This document shows, piece by piece, positions 7,456 through 15,261 of a DNA stretch of 64,000 bases. The DNA comes from Nannocystis sp. (GTDB lineage Bacteria > Myxococcota_A > Polyangia > Nannocystales > Nannocystaceae): the NCBI RefSeq assembly GCF_016714285.1, contig NZ_JADJNN010000008.1, positions 124,001-188,000 of the forward strand, given 5' to 3'. Position 1 is the stretch's first letter; the number at the start of each line of letters is the position of its first letter. The notes beneath the pieces are model-generated. The model was not told the DNA's origin. It saw only the letters and a list, made by a program, of their open reading frames with translations, and ran no database searches. The position numbers and the translations under genes were made by a program.

Positions 7456-9024
7456 TCAGTGGGTCCGCGGGGGTCCGCCGAGCGTGAGGCCGGGGGCCTT
7501 GGGGCCTGGCGGGTCGAACTTGTGAGGGTCGACGATCTTGGTGCCGAACAGCTTGATCTTGAGGGCGTCGCAATTGCTGCAGGCGGCCTTGGTCAGGAAG
7601 TCCTCGAGGACCTGCTTGCGGTGGGGCAGGAAGATCTGGTCGAGCTGCTCGGAGAGCGGGAAGCGGAGGCCGAACTCGCCGTCTTCGGTGAACTCCTCGG
7701 TGGTCTGGACGAAGCCGAGGGTGGGGGCCCACTGCAGGCCGCCGCCGAGGTCGCCGTTCTCCGGGGTGTTGGCGTGCTCGTGGCAGCCGGCGCAGGACAG
7801 CGTGAGGGTGCGGTTCAGGATCTGGTCGGTGGTGACGCCGGGCTTGGTGATCGCGGCCTGGATCGCGTCGCGGAAGGGGGTGCCGTCGCCGGACTGCAGG
7901 CGGTAGATGTCGAACACACCCTCGGAGCTGCTCTGGCCGGCGTTGAAGGTGCCGACGTCGGTGAGGAAGAAGCGGTTGACGTCGGTGACCTCGAGGTTCG
8001 GGACCTGCTTGAGGAACCACTTCTTGAAGGCCTCGCCGCCCTTGCCGGGGGAGGGGTCGGCGAACAGCTGGGGGAAGGGGTTGCTCTTGACGAGGGTGGG
8101 CTTGATGCAGGGGCCGAAGCCGCATTCGTGGGAGAACACGAACTCGCGGAGCTGCCACAGGTTCGGGTCCGGCATGAAGCTGTTGGTGCGGATCTGGCCG
8201 CCCTTCGGCCCGTAGTTGTCGGCGTGGACGACCGGGCCAGCGCCGGCGCCGTCGCCGAAGTAGAAGTCCTCGAGGGCCTTGGCGCGCAGGGCCTCGGAGT
8301 CGATGTCGCTGAGCTTGGCCCAGGCCTGGGCGATCGGGCGGCAGCCCTCGACGCCGCAGGCGGGGAAGGGGTTCGGGAGGCTGGCCTCGAAGATGATGAG
8401 GTTGCGGTTCTGGGAGTCGAAGGTGCCGGAGCGCTTGGCGAAGACGATGCGGTACTCGCCGCAGTTGCTGCCGTCGGTGCGGGCGAGGTCGAAGCGGTTA
8501 AACAGGCCGATCGGGATGTAGCTGTCGGGGTTGTTGTCCGGGTCGCTGAAGGGGTCCGTGAAGGCGAGCGCGCCCTCGGGGCGCGGGCACTGGATCGGGA
8601 AGGCGCCGAGCGAGTTCTTGCCCTTGATGACGGTGTCGTCGCAGTGGAGGGCCTCGGGGAAGGCGGCGGCGTCGGAGGTGTTCATATAGTCCCACCAGCG
8701 GCCATAGAGCGCCTCGCGGGTGAGGCCGGGTTTGGCGGCCGTCTCGACGATCTGGTCCATCACGCGGGTGAAGGTGAAGCCGGCGAGCAGGGCCTCATCG
8801 GTGACGGCGAGCGAGCGGCGCGGGTCGAGGTCGAAGGTGTCGCCGCAGACCTGCGCGGAGGGATCGGGGGTGGTGAAATCTGAGGGGCCGGCGGGGACCG
8901 GTTTGGGGACCGCGATCGGATCTGTCCTTGCGGACATGTCCTCGGGGTCACACGCGGACAGGGCCAGGATCGCGGGGGCGCACGAGGCTAAAATTAAGGT
9001 GAGCCGGAGCGGAGCTGCGTACAC
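7456..9024 (-). CDS. large lipoprotein with one CxxCH c-heme motif
   Basis: 522 residues from a GTG start. The signal ends in the lipobox ILALSAC. I do not recognise the family of the main body, which has a Tyr/Trp-rich segment (YGRWWDYM) and several Cys. Near residue 400 there is SCAGCHEH, a single CxxCH site that could bind a c-type heme, preceded by TLTLSC. A second Cys pair (CSNCD) sits near the C-terminus without a His. Similar large lipoproteins with one CxxCH are frequent in myxobacteria, though their function is unknown. A CTGTCC/GGACAG element (8920-8942) is translated just after the lipobox as part of DMSARTDP. Confidence 0.75.
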   Translation of the reverse strand: MYAAPLRLTLILASCAPAILALSACDPEDMSARTDPIAVPKPVPAGPSDFTTPDPSAQVCGDTFDLDPRRSLAVTDEALLAGFTFTRVMDQIVETAAKPGLTREALYGRWWDYMNTSDAAAFPEALHCDDTVIKGKNSLGAFPIQCPRPEGALAFTDPFSDPDNNPDSYIPIGLFNRFDLARTDGSNCGEYRIVFAKRSGTFDSQNRNLIIFEASLPNPFPACGVEGCRPIAQAWAKLSDIDSEALRAKALEDFYFGDGAGAGPVVHADNYGPKGGQIRTNSFMPDPNLWQLREFVFSHECGFGPCIKPTLVKSNPFPQLFADPSPGKGGEAFKKWFLKQVPNLEVTDVNRFFLTDVGTFNAGQSSSEGVFDIYRLQSGDGTPFRDAIQAAITKPGVTTDQILNRTLTLSCAGCHEHANTPENGDLGGGLQWAPTLGFVQTTEEFTEDGEFGLRFPLSEQLDQIFLPHRKQVLEDFLTKAACSNCDALKIKLFGTKIVDPHKFDPPGPKAPGLTLGGPPRTH

Positions 9025-9151
9025 GGGGCCAGGATAACCAAGCGCCTAAGTCTCCGCCAGCGCGGGGATTGCCGGGATCGGGGCGCGCCCTGGAGGCAGC
9101 GCGGAGGGACGTGGCCGCGGGGGCGATGCCGTCGCTGTGCGAGCCCGTGGG

Positions 9152-10207
9152 TCAGCGGGGCTGCTTGCGGGCGGTGCGGGCGGCGAGGCGGGTCTTGACG
9201 CGCTCGGCCTTGGCCTCCTCGGCGGCGAGGAGCTCGGCCTCGTCGCTGGCCTGGGCGGCCTCGAACTCGTTCCACAGGCCGGTGAGGAGCTGGTCCTGAT
9301 CGGTCCACGGGGTGCCGTCGAGGCCCTTGTCGGGCTCGACGCCCAGCATCTTGAGGGTGACGGCCTGGTCCGGGTTGAGGCCGACTTTCTGGGCCCGGCC
9401 GCGGAAGAAGCGCTTCATCGTCGCGGCGGTCTCCTCGTACTTGCTGGGGCACAGCTTGCCGCCGCTGACGGCGCGGTGGACGGTCTCCCACGTGGCCTTG
9501 GTGGTGTAGTTGAAGGGCTTGCCCTGCTCGTCCTTGCAGACGATGTTGCCGCCGGCCTTGCGGATCATGCGGGCGGCGGCGCGGCGGTAGACGAGCACGT
9601 CGACGATCGCGTCGCAGAGGATGCGGGGGTCGGCGGTCTTGTCCCAGACCAGGGTGAAGTAGTTGGAGTTCATCCCGAACAGGCCGTAGGTCTGCCACAC
9701 CGATGGGTCGGCGGCGTGGGGGTTGCCCTCGTAGGTCTTCTGCATCTTGCGCCACGCGGAGTAGCTGCCCTCGAGGTCGGGCGAGAGGCGGTGCACGAGG
9801 CCCTGCTGCAGGCTCGACTCGCGGGCGGCGACCAGCTGGAGCAGCTTGTGGAACTCGTCGCTGGCCTTGAGCCGCTTGGCGACGTGGGCGATGACGCGGT
9901 GGGTCCGGACCTGCTCGGTGCGGGTGAGCTTGGGGCGCTTGTCGTTGACGCCGTGGACGCAGGCGCAAGGCAGCAGGCCCTGCACGGCCGCGCGGTCGTC
10001 GATGAAGCTGCCTTCAGGATCGCGGTCGACGCGGACCGGCATCAGAGGCGCCGGAGCGCTGATGGCGTCGTCGAGGTTGTCGGCGGCGATGTGCCGACCG
10101 GGCAGCGTCCCATCCGCTTCATCCATCTTCGCACTGGCTCCATCGTCGAAGACATCGGTCAAGAAGCCGATGCAGTAGGCCAGGGCTGTCAGTTGCACCA
10201 ATCGCAT
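9152..10207 (-). CDS. secreted protein, possible lysozyme-fold (SLT-like) domain
   Basis: 351 residues. The start at 10207 gives a weak signal-like N-terminus. The middle carries VAARESSLQQG, with a Glu-Ser placed like the catalytic pair of soluble lytic transglycosylases, and about 40 residues later TYGLFGMNSNYF, reminiscent of the GLMQINP motif of that fold. The region after that is not clearly assignable, and the C-terminus is a basic, Ala/Glu-rich helix. If the reading is right, it would cleave peptidoglycan in the periplasm. It is not part of an obvious operon. The gene is well supported, the activity only weakly. Confidence 0.55.
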   Translation of the reverse strand: MRLVQLTALAYCIGFLTDVFDDGASAKMDEADGTLPGRHIAADNLDDAISAPAPLMPVRVDRDPEGSFIDDRAAVQGLLPCACVHGVNDKRPKLTRTEQVRTHRVIAHVAKRLKASDEFHKLLQLVAARESSLQQGLVHRLSPDLEGSYSAWRKMQKTYEGNPHAADPSVWQTYGLFGMNSNYFTLVWDKTADPRILCDAIVDVLVYRRAAARMIRKAGGNIVCKDEQGKPFNYTTKATWETVHRAVSGGKLCPSKYEETAATMKRFFRGRAQKVGLNPDQAVTLKMLGVEPDKGLDGTPWTDQDQLLTGLWNEFEAAQASDEAELLAAEEAKAERVKTRLAARTARKQPR

Positions 10208-10778
10208 TCCGGCACTCTCCCTTCGGCGGCAACCGCCGACGTGTTCCAGGACACCAAGGAGAAACCGATCCAGTGTCTCCAGTCCATAGCCACGCGAAAT
10301 TTTTTGCCGATCGCGGAGGGTTTAGATGCGCCCGCAGGGGCCCAAAGACGCGCTTATGCGGGACATTCCCGCCCGGCTCGCGGGCCCTGTTTCACTGTCA
10401 GATTGTGTGTGCGCGCGGGCTCGATCGAATGTGCCAGCCACAAGTTGTGGACCGCGATCGCGGCGCGCTCGCAAGATGTAGTGGTGTCACTGCCAGCCCC
10501 CGCGCGAGCTCGAGAGTCGCGCGCACTGGCAGGGTCGATGTCGCTTGCGGCGTCGTCGCGCGGCGCGAAACGGCCGCGTGCACGCGTGCTCCGGCGCAGA
10601 TCAAGCGGGGCGGGTGATCGACGCGGTGGGTCGGCGCGCCTGATCGCTACGCGCGGCGCGCTCGCGGCGCTCGGGCCGGCGCCGCGGCGCGCCGCAGATG
10701 TCCTTGTCGACATGTCCCAAGCGCCAGGCTGTGCGCGGCGTGGACGGTGAGCGAGGCTGGCCTTCGGGACAGCTTTGA
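10208..10778. other. 571-bp gene-free stretch
   Basis: No convincing coding frame on either strand. It contains an AT-richer patch with a T-run around 10298-10306, a perfect small hairpin gcgggacattcccgc at 10358-10372, a CTGTCC/GGACAG-type element at 10697-10718 and another half element near 10757. The promoter of the leftward gene starting at 10207 should lie at its left end, but I could not place it. Confidence 0.6.
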
Positions 10779-11777
10779 TCACAGCTCGCGGAGGCCGCGG
10801 CGGCGCAGCAGCCACAGGAACAGCGGGGCGCCGAGCAGGCTGGTGAGCACGCCCGGCGGGAGGACGACGCTGGTGAAGGCGCGGGCGAGGGTGTCGACGA
10901 GGAGGACGAGCACGGCGCCGAGCAGGGCGGCGCGCGGCAGCAAGTGGCGGTGACCGGGGCCGCCCTGCATGCGCGCGAGGTGGGGGACCAGCAGGCCGAC
11001 GAAGGCGATGACGCCGCTGATCGCCGTGGCGGCGCCGACCAGGAGGCCGACGGCGAGCACGGTGCGGCGGCGCAGGCGGACGAGGTCGACGCCGAGCGAG
11101 GCGGCGACGTCGTGGCCGAGGTGGAGGGTGTCGAGGTCGCGGCGCAGCGAGGCGGCGAGCGCGAGGCCGAGGACGCAGGGGGGCAGGGCCCAGGCGAGGT
11201 GGATCCAGGTGCGGCCCTCGAAGCTGCCGAGGCTCCACTGCATCACGCGCAGGCCGAGGTCCCAGCGCTGGGCGCCGAGGGCGAGGCAGAGGGTCGCGAT
11301 CGCGGCGCAGAGGGTGCCGAGGGCGAAGCCGGAGAGCAGGAGGGTGGCGAGGCTGTGGTTGGCGCGGTGGAGGGCGAGGAGGATGACGAGGACCAGGCCC
11401 GCGCCGGCGGCGGCGAGCAGCGGGGTGACCCACAGGCCGCTGGATTCGGCGCCGAGGAGGAAGCCGATGACGGCGGCGAGCATGGCCCCGGCGCTGACGC
11501 CGAGGACGCCGGGGTCGGCGAGCGGGTTGCGGAACAGGCCCTGGGTGAGGGCGCCGGCGCAGGCCAGGGCGGCGCCGACGAGCGCGGCGAGCAGGGCCCG
11601 GGGCAGGCGCAGCTGCCAGACGATCGCGTCGCGCAGCGGTGGGAGCGGGTCGCCGAGGCCGAGGTGGGCGAGCAGGCTGCGCAGGGCCTCGTCGAGGCCG
11701 ACCTCGCCGGGACCTGTCCCGAGGGCCAGGAGCAGGGCGGCGGGGAGGAGCAGGGCGGTGAGGTGGCGCAGGCGCAT
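10779..11777 (-). CDS. btuC: B12 ABC transporter permease (FecCD/BtuC family)
   Basis: 332 residues with about nine hydrophobic segments. It has the FecCD-family signature NPLADPGVLGVSAGA after the third membrane span, a LLSGFALG stretch, and a conserved late segment GVIAFVGLLVPHLAR. This family forms the membrane channel of ABC importers for vitamin B12, heme and ferric siderophores. B12 is chosen because the gene lies last in an operon headed by a cobalamin riboswitch and a receptor. A short element copy (11709-11726) is translated within the first membrane region. The matching ATPase gene does not follow: 571 bp of non-coding DNA comes next. Confidence 0.85.
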   Translation of the reverse strand: MRLRHLTALLLPAALLLALGTGPGEVGLDEALRSLLAHLGLGDPLPPLRDAIVWQLRLPRALLAALVGAALACAGALTQGLFRNPLADPGVLGVSAGAMLAAVIGFLLGAESSGLWVTPLLAAAGAGLVLVILLALHRANHSLATLLLSGFALGTLCAAIATLCLALGAQRWDLGLRVMQWSLGSFEGRTWIHLAWALPPCVLGLALAASLRRDLDTLHLGHDVAASLGVDLVRLRRRTVLAVGLLVGAATAISGVIAFVGLLVPHLARMQGGPGHRHLLPRAALLGAVLVLLVDTLARAFTSVVLPPGVLTSLLGAPLFLWLLRRRGLREL

Positions 11778-11784
11778 GGGACTG

Positions 11785-11870
11785 GCGGGCGAGGACGCGG
11801 GCGGGCGGAGTCGTGGGCCAGCGAGCGGGCCGAGGCGGAGGTCAGCGGGTCAGCGGGCGAGGACGCGGGC
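11785..11870. repeat. 18-bp direct repeat copied from the btuF 3' end
   Basis: gcgggcgaggacgcgggc occurs at 11853-11870, within the last codons of the btuF-like gene, and again at 11785-11802 in the gap before btuC. The intergenic copy is outside any gene. Confidence 0.85.
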
Positions 11871-12755
11871 CTGCAGGAGCTCGGCGCTGACGATCATACC
11901 CTCGCCGGTGCCGCCGAGGTCGCGGGCGGGGATGGCGATGATGCGGCCGTCGCGGGCGGCGCGGGTGGCCGCGATGCCGGGGCCGGCGGCGAAGCGGGCC
12001 TCGGCGGCGGGGCAGGCGGGGTCGTCGGCCTCGGCGGCGGGGCAGGCGATGACGATGACCTCGGGGTCCCAGGCGACGAGGCGCTCCATGGCCACAGGGA
12101 CATGTCCCGAGAGACCTGCGCTTTCGGGCAGGTTGACGAGGCCCGCGGCGGCGGCGACGTCGGCGAAGGTCGTGGCGCCGGCGCTGGTGTGGCCGTCGCC
12201 CCAGGCGACCGCGGTGGGCGCGGGGTCGGGCCTGTGGGCGGCGAGGGCGGCGAGGCGGCGGTCGAGGTTGGCGATGCTGGCCTCGGCGGCGGGGCTGGCC
12301 TCGACGGCGGCGGCGAGCAGGCGGAGCTGACGGCGGTAGTCGGCGAAGCCGGTGAAGCTGTCGAGCTCGAGCAGGCGGACGCGGTGGGCGGTGAGGAGGG
12401 CCTTGATCTCGGGGGCGCTGAAGCTGGCGATGACGACCAGGTCGGGGTCGCGGGCGAGCAGGCCCTCGCTGGTGACGGCGAGGCGCGGGAGCTCGGGCGG
12501 CCACTGGCCGGCGACGCGGCTGTAGCGGGGGTCATCGGCCATGCTGCTGACGCCGACGACGCGGGCGCGCGCGGCCGGGCCGAGGCTCCACAGGATCTCG
12601 TCGCTCAGCACGGTCTGCGAGACGACGCGGTGGGCCGGGCCGGTGCTGGGGGTCGGGGTCGGGGCGCAGGCGGCGAGCAGCAGCGCGGCGAGGAGCGGGG
12701 CGCGACGATGCTGTCCTGAGGGACAGGTGATCTGGCCGGAGGGACAGGTGGTCAT
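11850..12755 (-). CDS. btuF: periplasmic B12-binding lipoprotein (BtuF-like)
   Basis: 301 residues from the ATG at 12755. The first 15 residues (MTTCPSGQITCPSGQ) are encoded by two copies of the short inverted-repeat element; the proper lipoprotein signal follows (LLAALLLAAC). The mature part is a two-lobed cluster-A binding protein: RVVSQTVLSDEILWSLG, VVGVSSMADDP, DPDLVVIASF, a long linker helix, then WDPEVIVIACP. These match BtuF/FhuD-type proteins that deliver cobalamin or siderophores to a FecCD permease. The start overlaps the upstream stop (ATGA), indicating translational coupling. A further element is translated in the second lobe near 12096-12140. Confidence 0.85.
   Translation of the reverse strand: MTTCPSGQITCPSGQHRRAPLLAALLLAACAPTPTPSTGPAHRVVSQTVLSDEILWSLGPAARARVVGVSSMADDPRYSRVAGQWPPELPRLAVTSEGLLARDPDLVVIASFSAPEIKALLTAHRVRLLELDSFTGFADYRRQLRLLAAAVEASPAAEASIANLDRRLAALAAHRPDPAPTAVAWGDGHTSAGATTFADVAAAAGLVNLPESAGLSGHVPVAMERLVAWDPEVIVIACPAAEADDPACPAAEARFAAGPGIAATRAARDGRIIAIPARDLGGTGEGMIVSAELLQARVLAR
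12709..12750. repeat. two element copies at the start of btuF
   Basis: ctgtcctgagggacagg and a similar ggccggagggacagg lie in tandem over the first codons of the btuF-like gene. They add a CPSGQ-type leader in front of the lipoprotein signal peptide. Confidence 0.8.
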
Positions 12756-13972
12756 GGGAGCGGGGTGGCGGCGTAGGGGGCCAGGCCGGTGGCGATCGGT
12801 GTGCCGGCGAAGCGCGGGGTCGGCGGGTCGGCGCGCAGGTCCCACGCGCGCATGCCGGCGGCGGTGGGGGTGACGTCGCCGAACCATAGCGTGTCGCCGA
12901 CGATCTCGAGGGTGGGGCCGACCGACTGGAGGCCGCGGGCGACCTCGACGATCGGCGCGTCGTCGTCGAGGCTGGCGCGCAGGAGCAGCACCTGGGACAG
13001 GTCGGCGCTGTAGCTGGCGATGTAGGCGTGGCGGTGCTCGGCGTCGAGGTCGAAGGCCTGGGGCAGCTGGTAGTCGGCGAGGCCGATCGCGGCGAGGCGG
13101 GCGGGGTCGACGGCCCAGGTGGAGGTGCGCTGGGCCAGGTCGACGCGCTCGAGGCCGGTGGTGAGGATCAGGACGCTGTGGCCGGTGGGGTCGGCGGGGT
13201 CGGGGCGCCACTGCCGGGCCCACAGGCCGAGCAGGGGCATGGCTTGCACGCCGGGGCTCGCGGGATCGAGGTCGTGGAGGCGGCGGCTCGGGAGGTCGAT
13301 CGGGGCGAGGTGGTCGCGGGTGTCGGTGGGCGCGAGCAGCTGGTTCTGGTCGAGGCGCTGGACGCTGACGAAGAGCGTGTCGCCGCAGCGGATCGCCAGG
13401 TGGGCCTCGGGGTTGCCGTCGGCGTCGGCGAGCGGTGCGAGGTCGATGTGGCCGGCGAGGCTCGGGCGCGCGGGGTCGGCGATGTCGACGATCTGCACGC
13501 GCGGGGCGCCGAACATGGTGACGTGGGCGAGGTCGCCGACGACGGTGACCGCGTGCGGGTTGCTGCTCTGGACGCCGGGGACGGCGAGGCTCTGCTGGCC
13601 GAGCAGGGCGAGGCTGTCGGGCGCGAGCAGGTCGAGGGCGTCGAAGGTGTAGCGGTGGAGGACGATCAGGCGGCCGTCGCTGAAGACAGGGAGCGAGTCG
13701 GTGGTGGCGAGGGCGAGGTCCTTGTGGAGCTCGCCGGTGGCGAGGTCGAGGATGCTGAGCGCGCCGGTGCTGAAGTCGGTGGTGGTGATGGCGAGGCGGG
13801 TCGGGTCGCTGAGCTCGCCGACGCAGGCCTCGTCGAGCTCGGGTGGGCCCGCGAGCGGGGGGGCGGCCCCGGTGTCGCTGGTGTCGCTGGCGGCGGAGCT
13901 GGCGTCGTCGTCGGGTGGGGCGCAGGCCAACACGAGGCTGGCCGCGAGGACAGGTGCGAGGGGGCGGCGCAT
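12752..13972 (-). CDS. beta-propeller lipoprotein in B12 operon, copy 2
   Basis: 406 residues. The signal ends in LAASLVLAC, then a Ser/Asp/Thr-rich linker. The mature part is built of recurring beta units, for example SILDLATGEL, LIVLHRYTF, VTVVGDLAHV, VQIVDIADPARP and IRCGDTLFVSVQRL, consistent with a propeller. It is clearly a paralog of the neighbouring gene to the right (shared CGDTLF/CGEALF, ILTTGLERVDLA/LTSGIERVDLA, STWAVDPA/SSWAVDPA). It lies between the B12 receptor and the binding protein, and its stop overlaps the btuF start. I infer a role in binding cobalamin at the outer membrane. An unrelated surface function is possible. Confidence 0.8.
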   Translation of the reverse strand: MRRPLAPVLAASLVLACAPPDDDASSAASDTSDTGAAPPLAGPPELDEACVGELSDPTRLAITTTDFSTGALSILDLATGELHKDLALATTDSLPVFSDGRLIVLHRYTFDALDLLAPDSLALLGQQSLAVPGVQSSNPHAVTVVGDLAHVTMFGAPRVQIVDIADPARPSLAGHIDLAPLADADGNPEAHLAIRCGDTLFVSVQRLDQNQLLAPTDTRDHLAPIDLPSRRLHDLDPASPGVQAMPLLGLWARQWRPDPADPTGHSVLILTTGLERVDLAQRTSTWAVDPARLAAIGLADYQLPQAFDLDAEHRHAYIASYSADLSQVLLLRASLDDDAPIVEVARGLQSVGPTLEIVGDTLWFGDVTPTAAGMRAWDLRADPPTPRFAGTPIATGLAPYAATPLP

Positions 13973-13974
13973 GG

Positions 13975-15258
13975 TCAGGGGATCGCGAGCAGGAGGTAGG
14001 GGTCGCCGGGGGTGGCGATCGGGTCGGCCTCGACCGGGGGATCCTCGCTGAGATCGAAGCTGCGCAGGCGGGGGTTGTCGGTGGCGGCGTCGCCGACCCA
14101 CAGGAGCTCGCCGACGCGCTCGATCGCCTTGTCGCGGGCGGTGAGGCCGGGGATCAGCTTGTGCGCGCTCGGGGCTTGCTCGCCCAGGCGGACGCGGAAG
14201 ACGGCGGCGGCCGGGTAGTCGCCGTCGGTGGCGAGGAGGTCGATGCTGGTGGCGTCGGCGGCGACGCTGAAGCCGATCGGATCGAAGCCGTCGATGCCGG
14301 CGGCGGCGAGCACCGCGGGGTCGACCGCCCAGCTGGATGTCCCATGGGCCAGGTCGACGCGCTCGATGCCGGAGGTGAGGACGAGGATGGTGTGGCCGCT
14401 CGGGTCAGCGGGGTCGAGGCGGGCCTGCTTGGGCCAGGGGCCGAGGAGGGCGATCGCCTGCTCACCGGGGGTGCTCGGGTCGACGTCGATCGGCTCGCCG
14501 GTGCCGAGGTTCATGGCGACGAGGTAGCTGAGGTCGACGGGGTTGAAGTTGACGAGGCGCTGGACGCCGACGAACAGGGCCTCGCCGCAGGTGAAGGCGA
14601 GGCCGGGCTCGGGGCTGCCGTCGCGGTCGGCGAAGTCGATCAGGCTGAGGGCGTCGACCTTGGCCTCGGCGGCCGGGAGGTCGAGGTCGTAGACGGGGAG
14701 CTGCGCGCTGGCGAAGGCGGTGAGGTGGGCGCGGCCGTCGGGGCCGAAGGCGAGGGCCTGCGGGTTGGGGTCGGCGACGCCGTCGACGCTGACCATGAGC
14801 GTGGGCTTGGCGGCCCAGGTGTCGCCGTCGAGGATGTCGAGGCTGTTGAAGCCGAAGCGGCCGATGATGACCAGCTTGCCGTCGCCCCACGCGAGCGCGG
14901 AGTCGGCGGGGGCGGGCGCGATGTCGGGGGTGAGCTTGTTGCTGGCGAGGTCGAGGACGTGGACGCTGGCGGGGTCCATGAGGTTGTTGGTGAGGATCGC
15001 CAGGCGGGTCGCGGTGGTCGGGCCGAGCGCGCAGGGGGCGTCGAGCTCGATGACGGGGGCCGGGTCGCCGGTGGTGGCGGTGTCGGTCGTGGCGTCGGTG
15101 CTCGTCGGTGCGGTGGTGGGCGCGCTGGTCTGGCTGGTTTCACCTGTGCTTTCGGACATGTCTGTTGTGCCAGCTTCGGCGCTGTCGCCGGTGCCGTGAC
15201 CGGTGTTGGTGTGGCAGGCGGAGAGGAGGAGGAGGACGGGGAGGGTGGGGCGGAGCAT
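13975..15258 (-). CDS. beta-propeller lipoprotein in B12 operon, copy 1
   Basis: 427 residues. The signal ends in LPVLLLLSAC and is followed by a long Ser/Thr/Gly-rich linker (about residues 20-68) of the kind common in Nannocystis-type lipoproteins. The C-terminal part shows repeated propeller-like strands: SVHVLDLASNKL, LVIIGRFGFNSLDILD, LPVYDLDLP and FTCGEALFVGVQRL. It is a paralog of the gene that follows and is separated from it by only two bases. Co-transcription with the riboswitch-controlled receptor upstream is very likely, since just three bases lie between them. An element at 15144-15168 is translated in the linker (MSESTG). Molecular function is inferred from position only. Confidence 0.8.
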   Translation of the reverse strand: MLRPTLPVLLLLSACHTNTGHGTGDSAEAGTTDMSESTGETSQTSAPTTAPTSTDATTDTATTGDPAPVIELDAPCALGPTTATRLAILTNNLMDPASVHVLDLASNKLTPDIAPAPADSALAWGDGKLVIIGRFGFNSLDILDGDTWAAKPTLMVSVDGVADPNPQALAFGPDGRAHLTAFASAQLPVYDLDLPAAEAKVDALSLIDFADRDGSPEPGLAFTCGEALFVGVQRLVNFNPVDLSYLVAMNLGTGEPIDVDPSTPGEQAIALLGPWPKQARLDPADPSGHTILVLTSGIERVDLAHGTSSWAVDPAVLAAAGIDGFDPIGFSVAADATSIDLLATDGDYPAAAVFRVRLGEQAPSAHKLIPGLTARDKAIERVGELLWVGDAATDNPRLRSFDLSEDPPVEADPIATPGDPYLLLAIP

Positions 15259-15261
15259 GGA

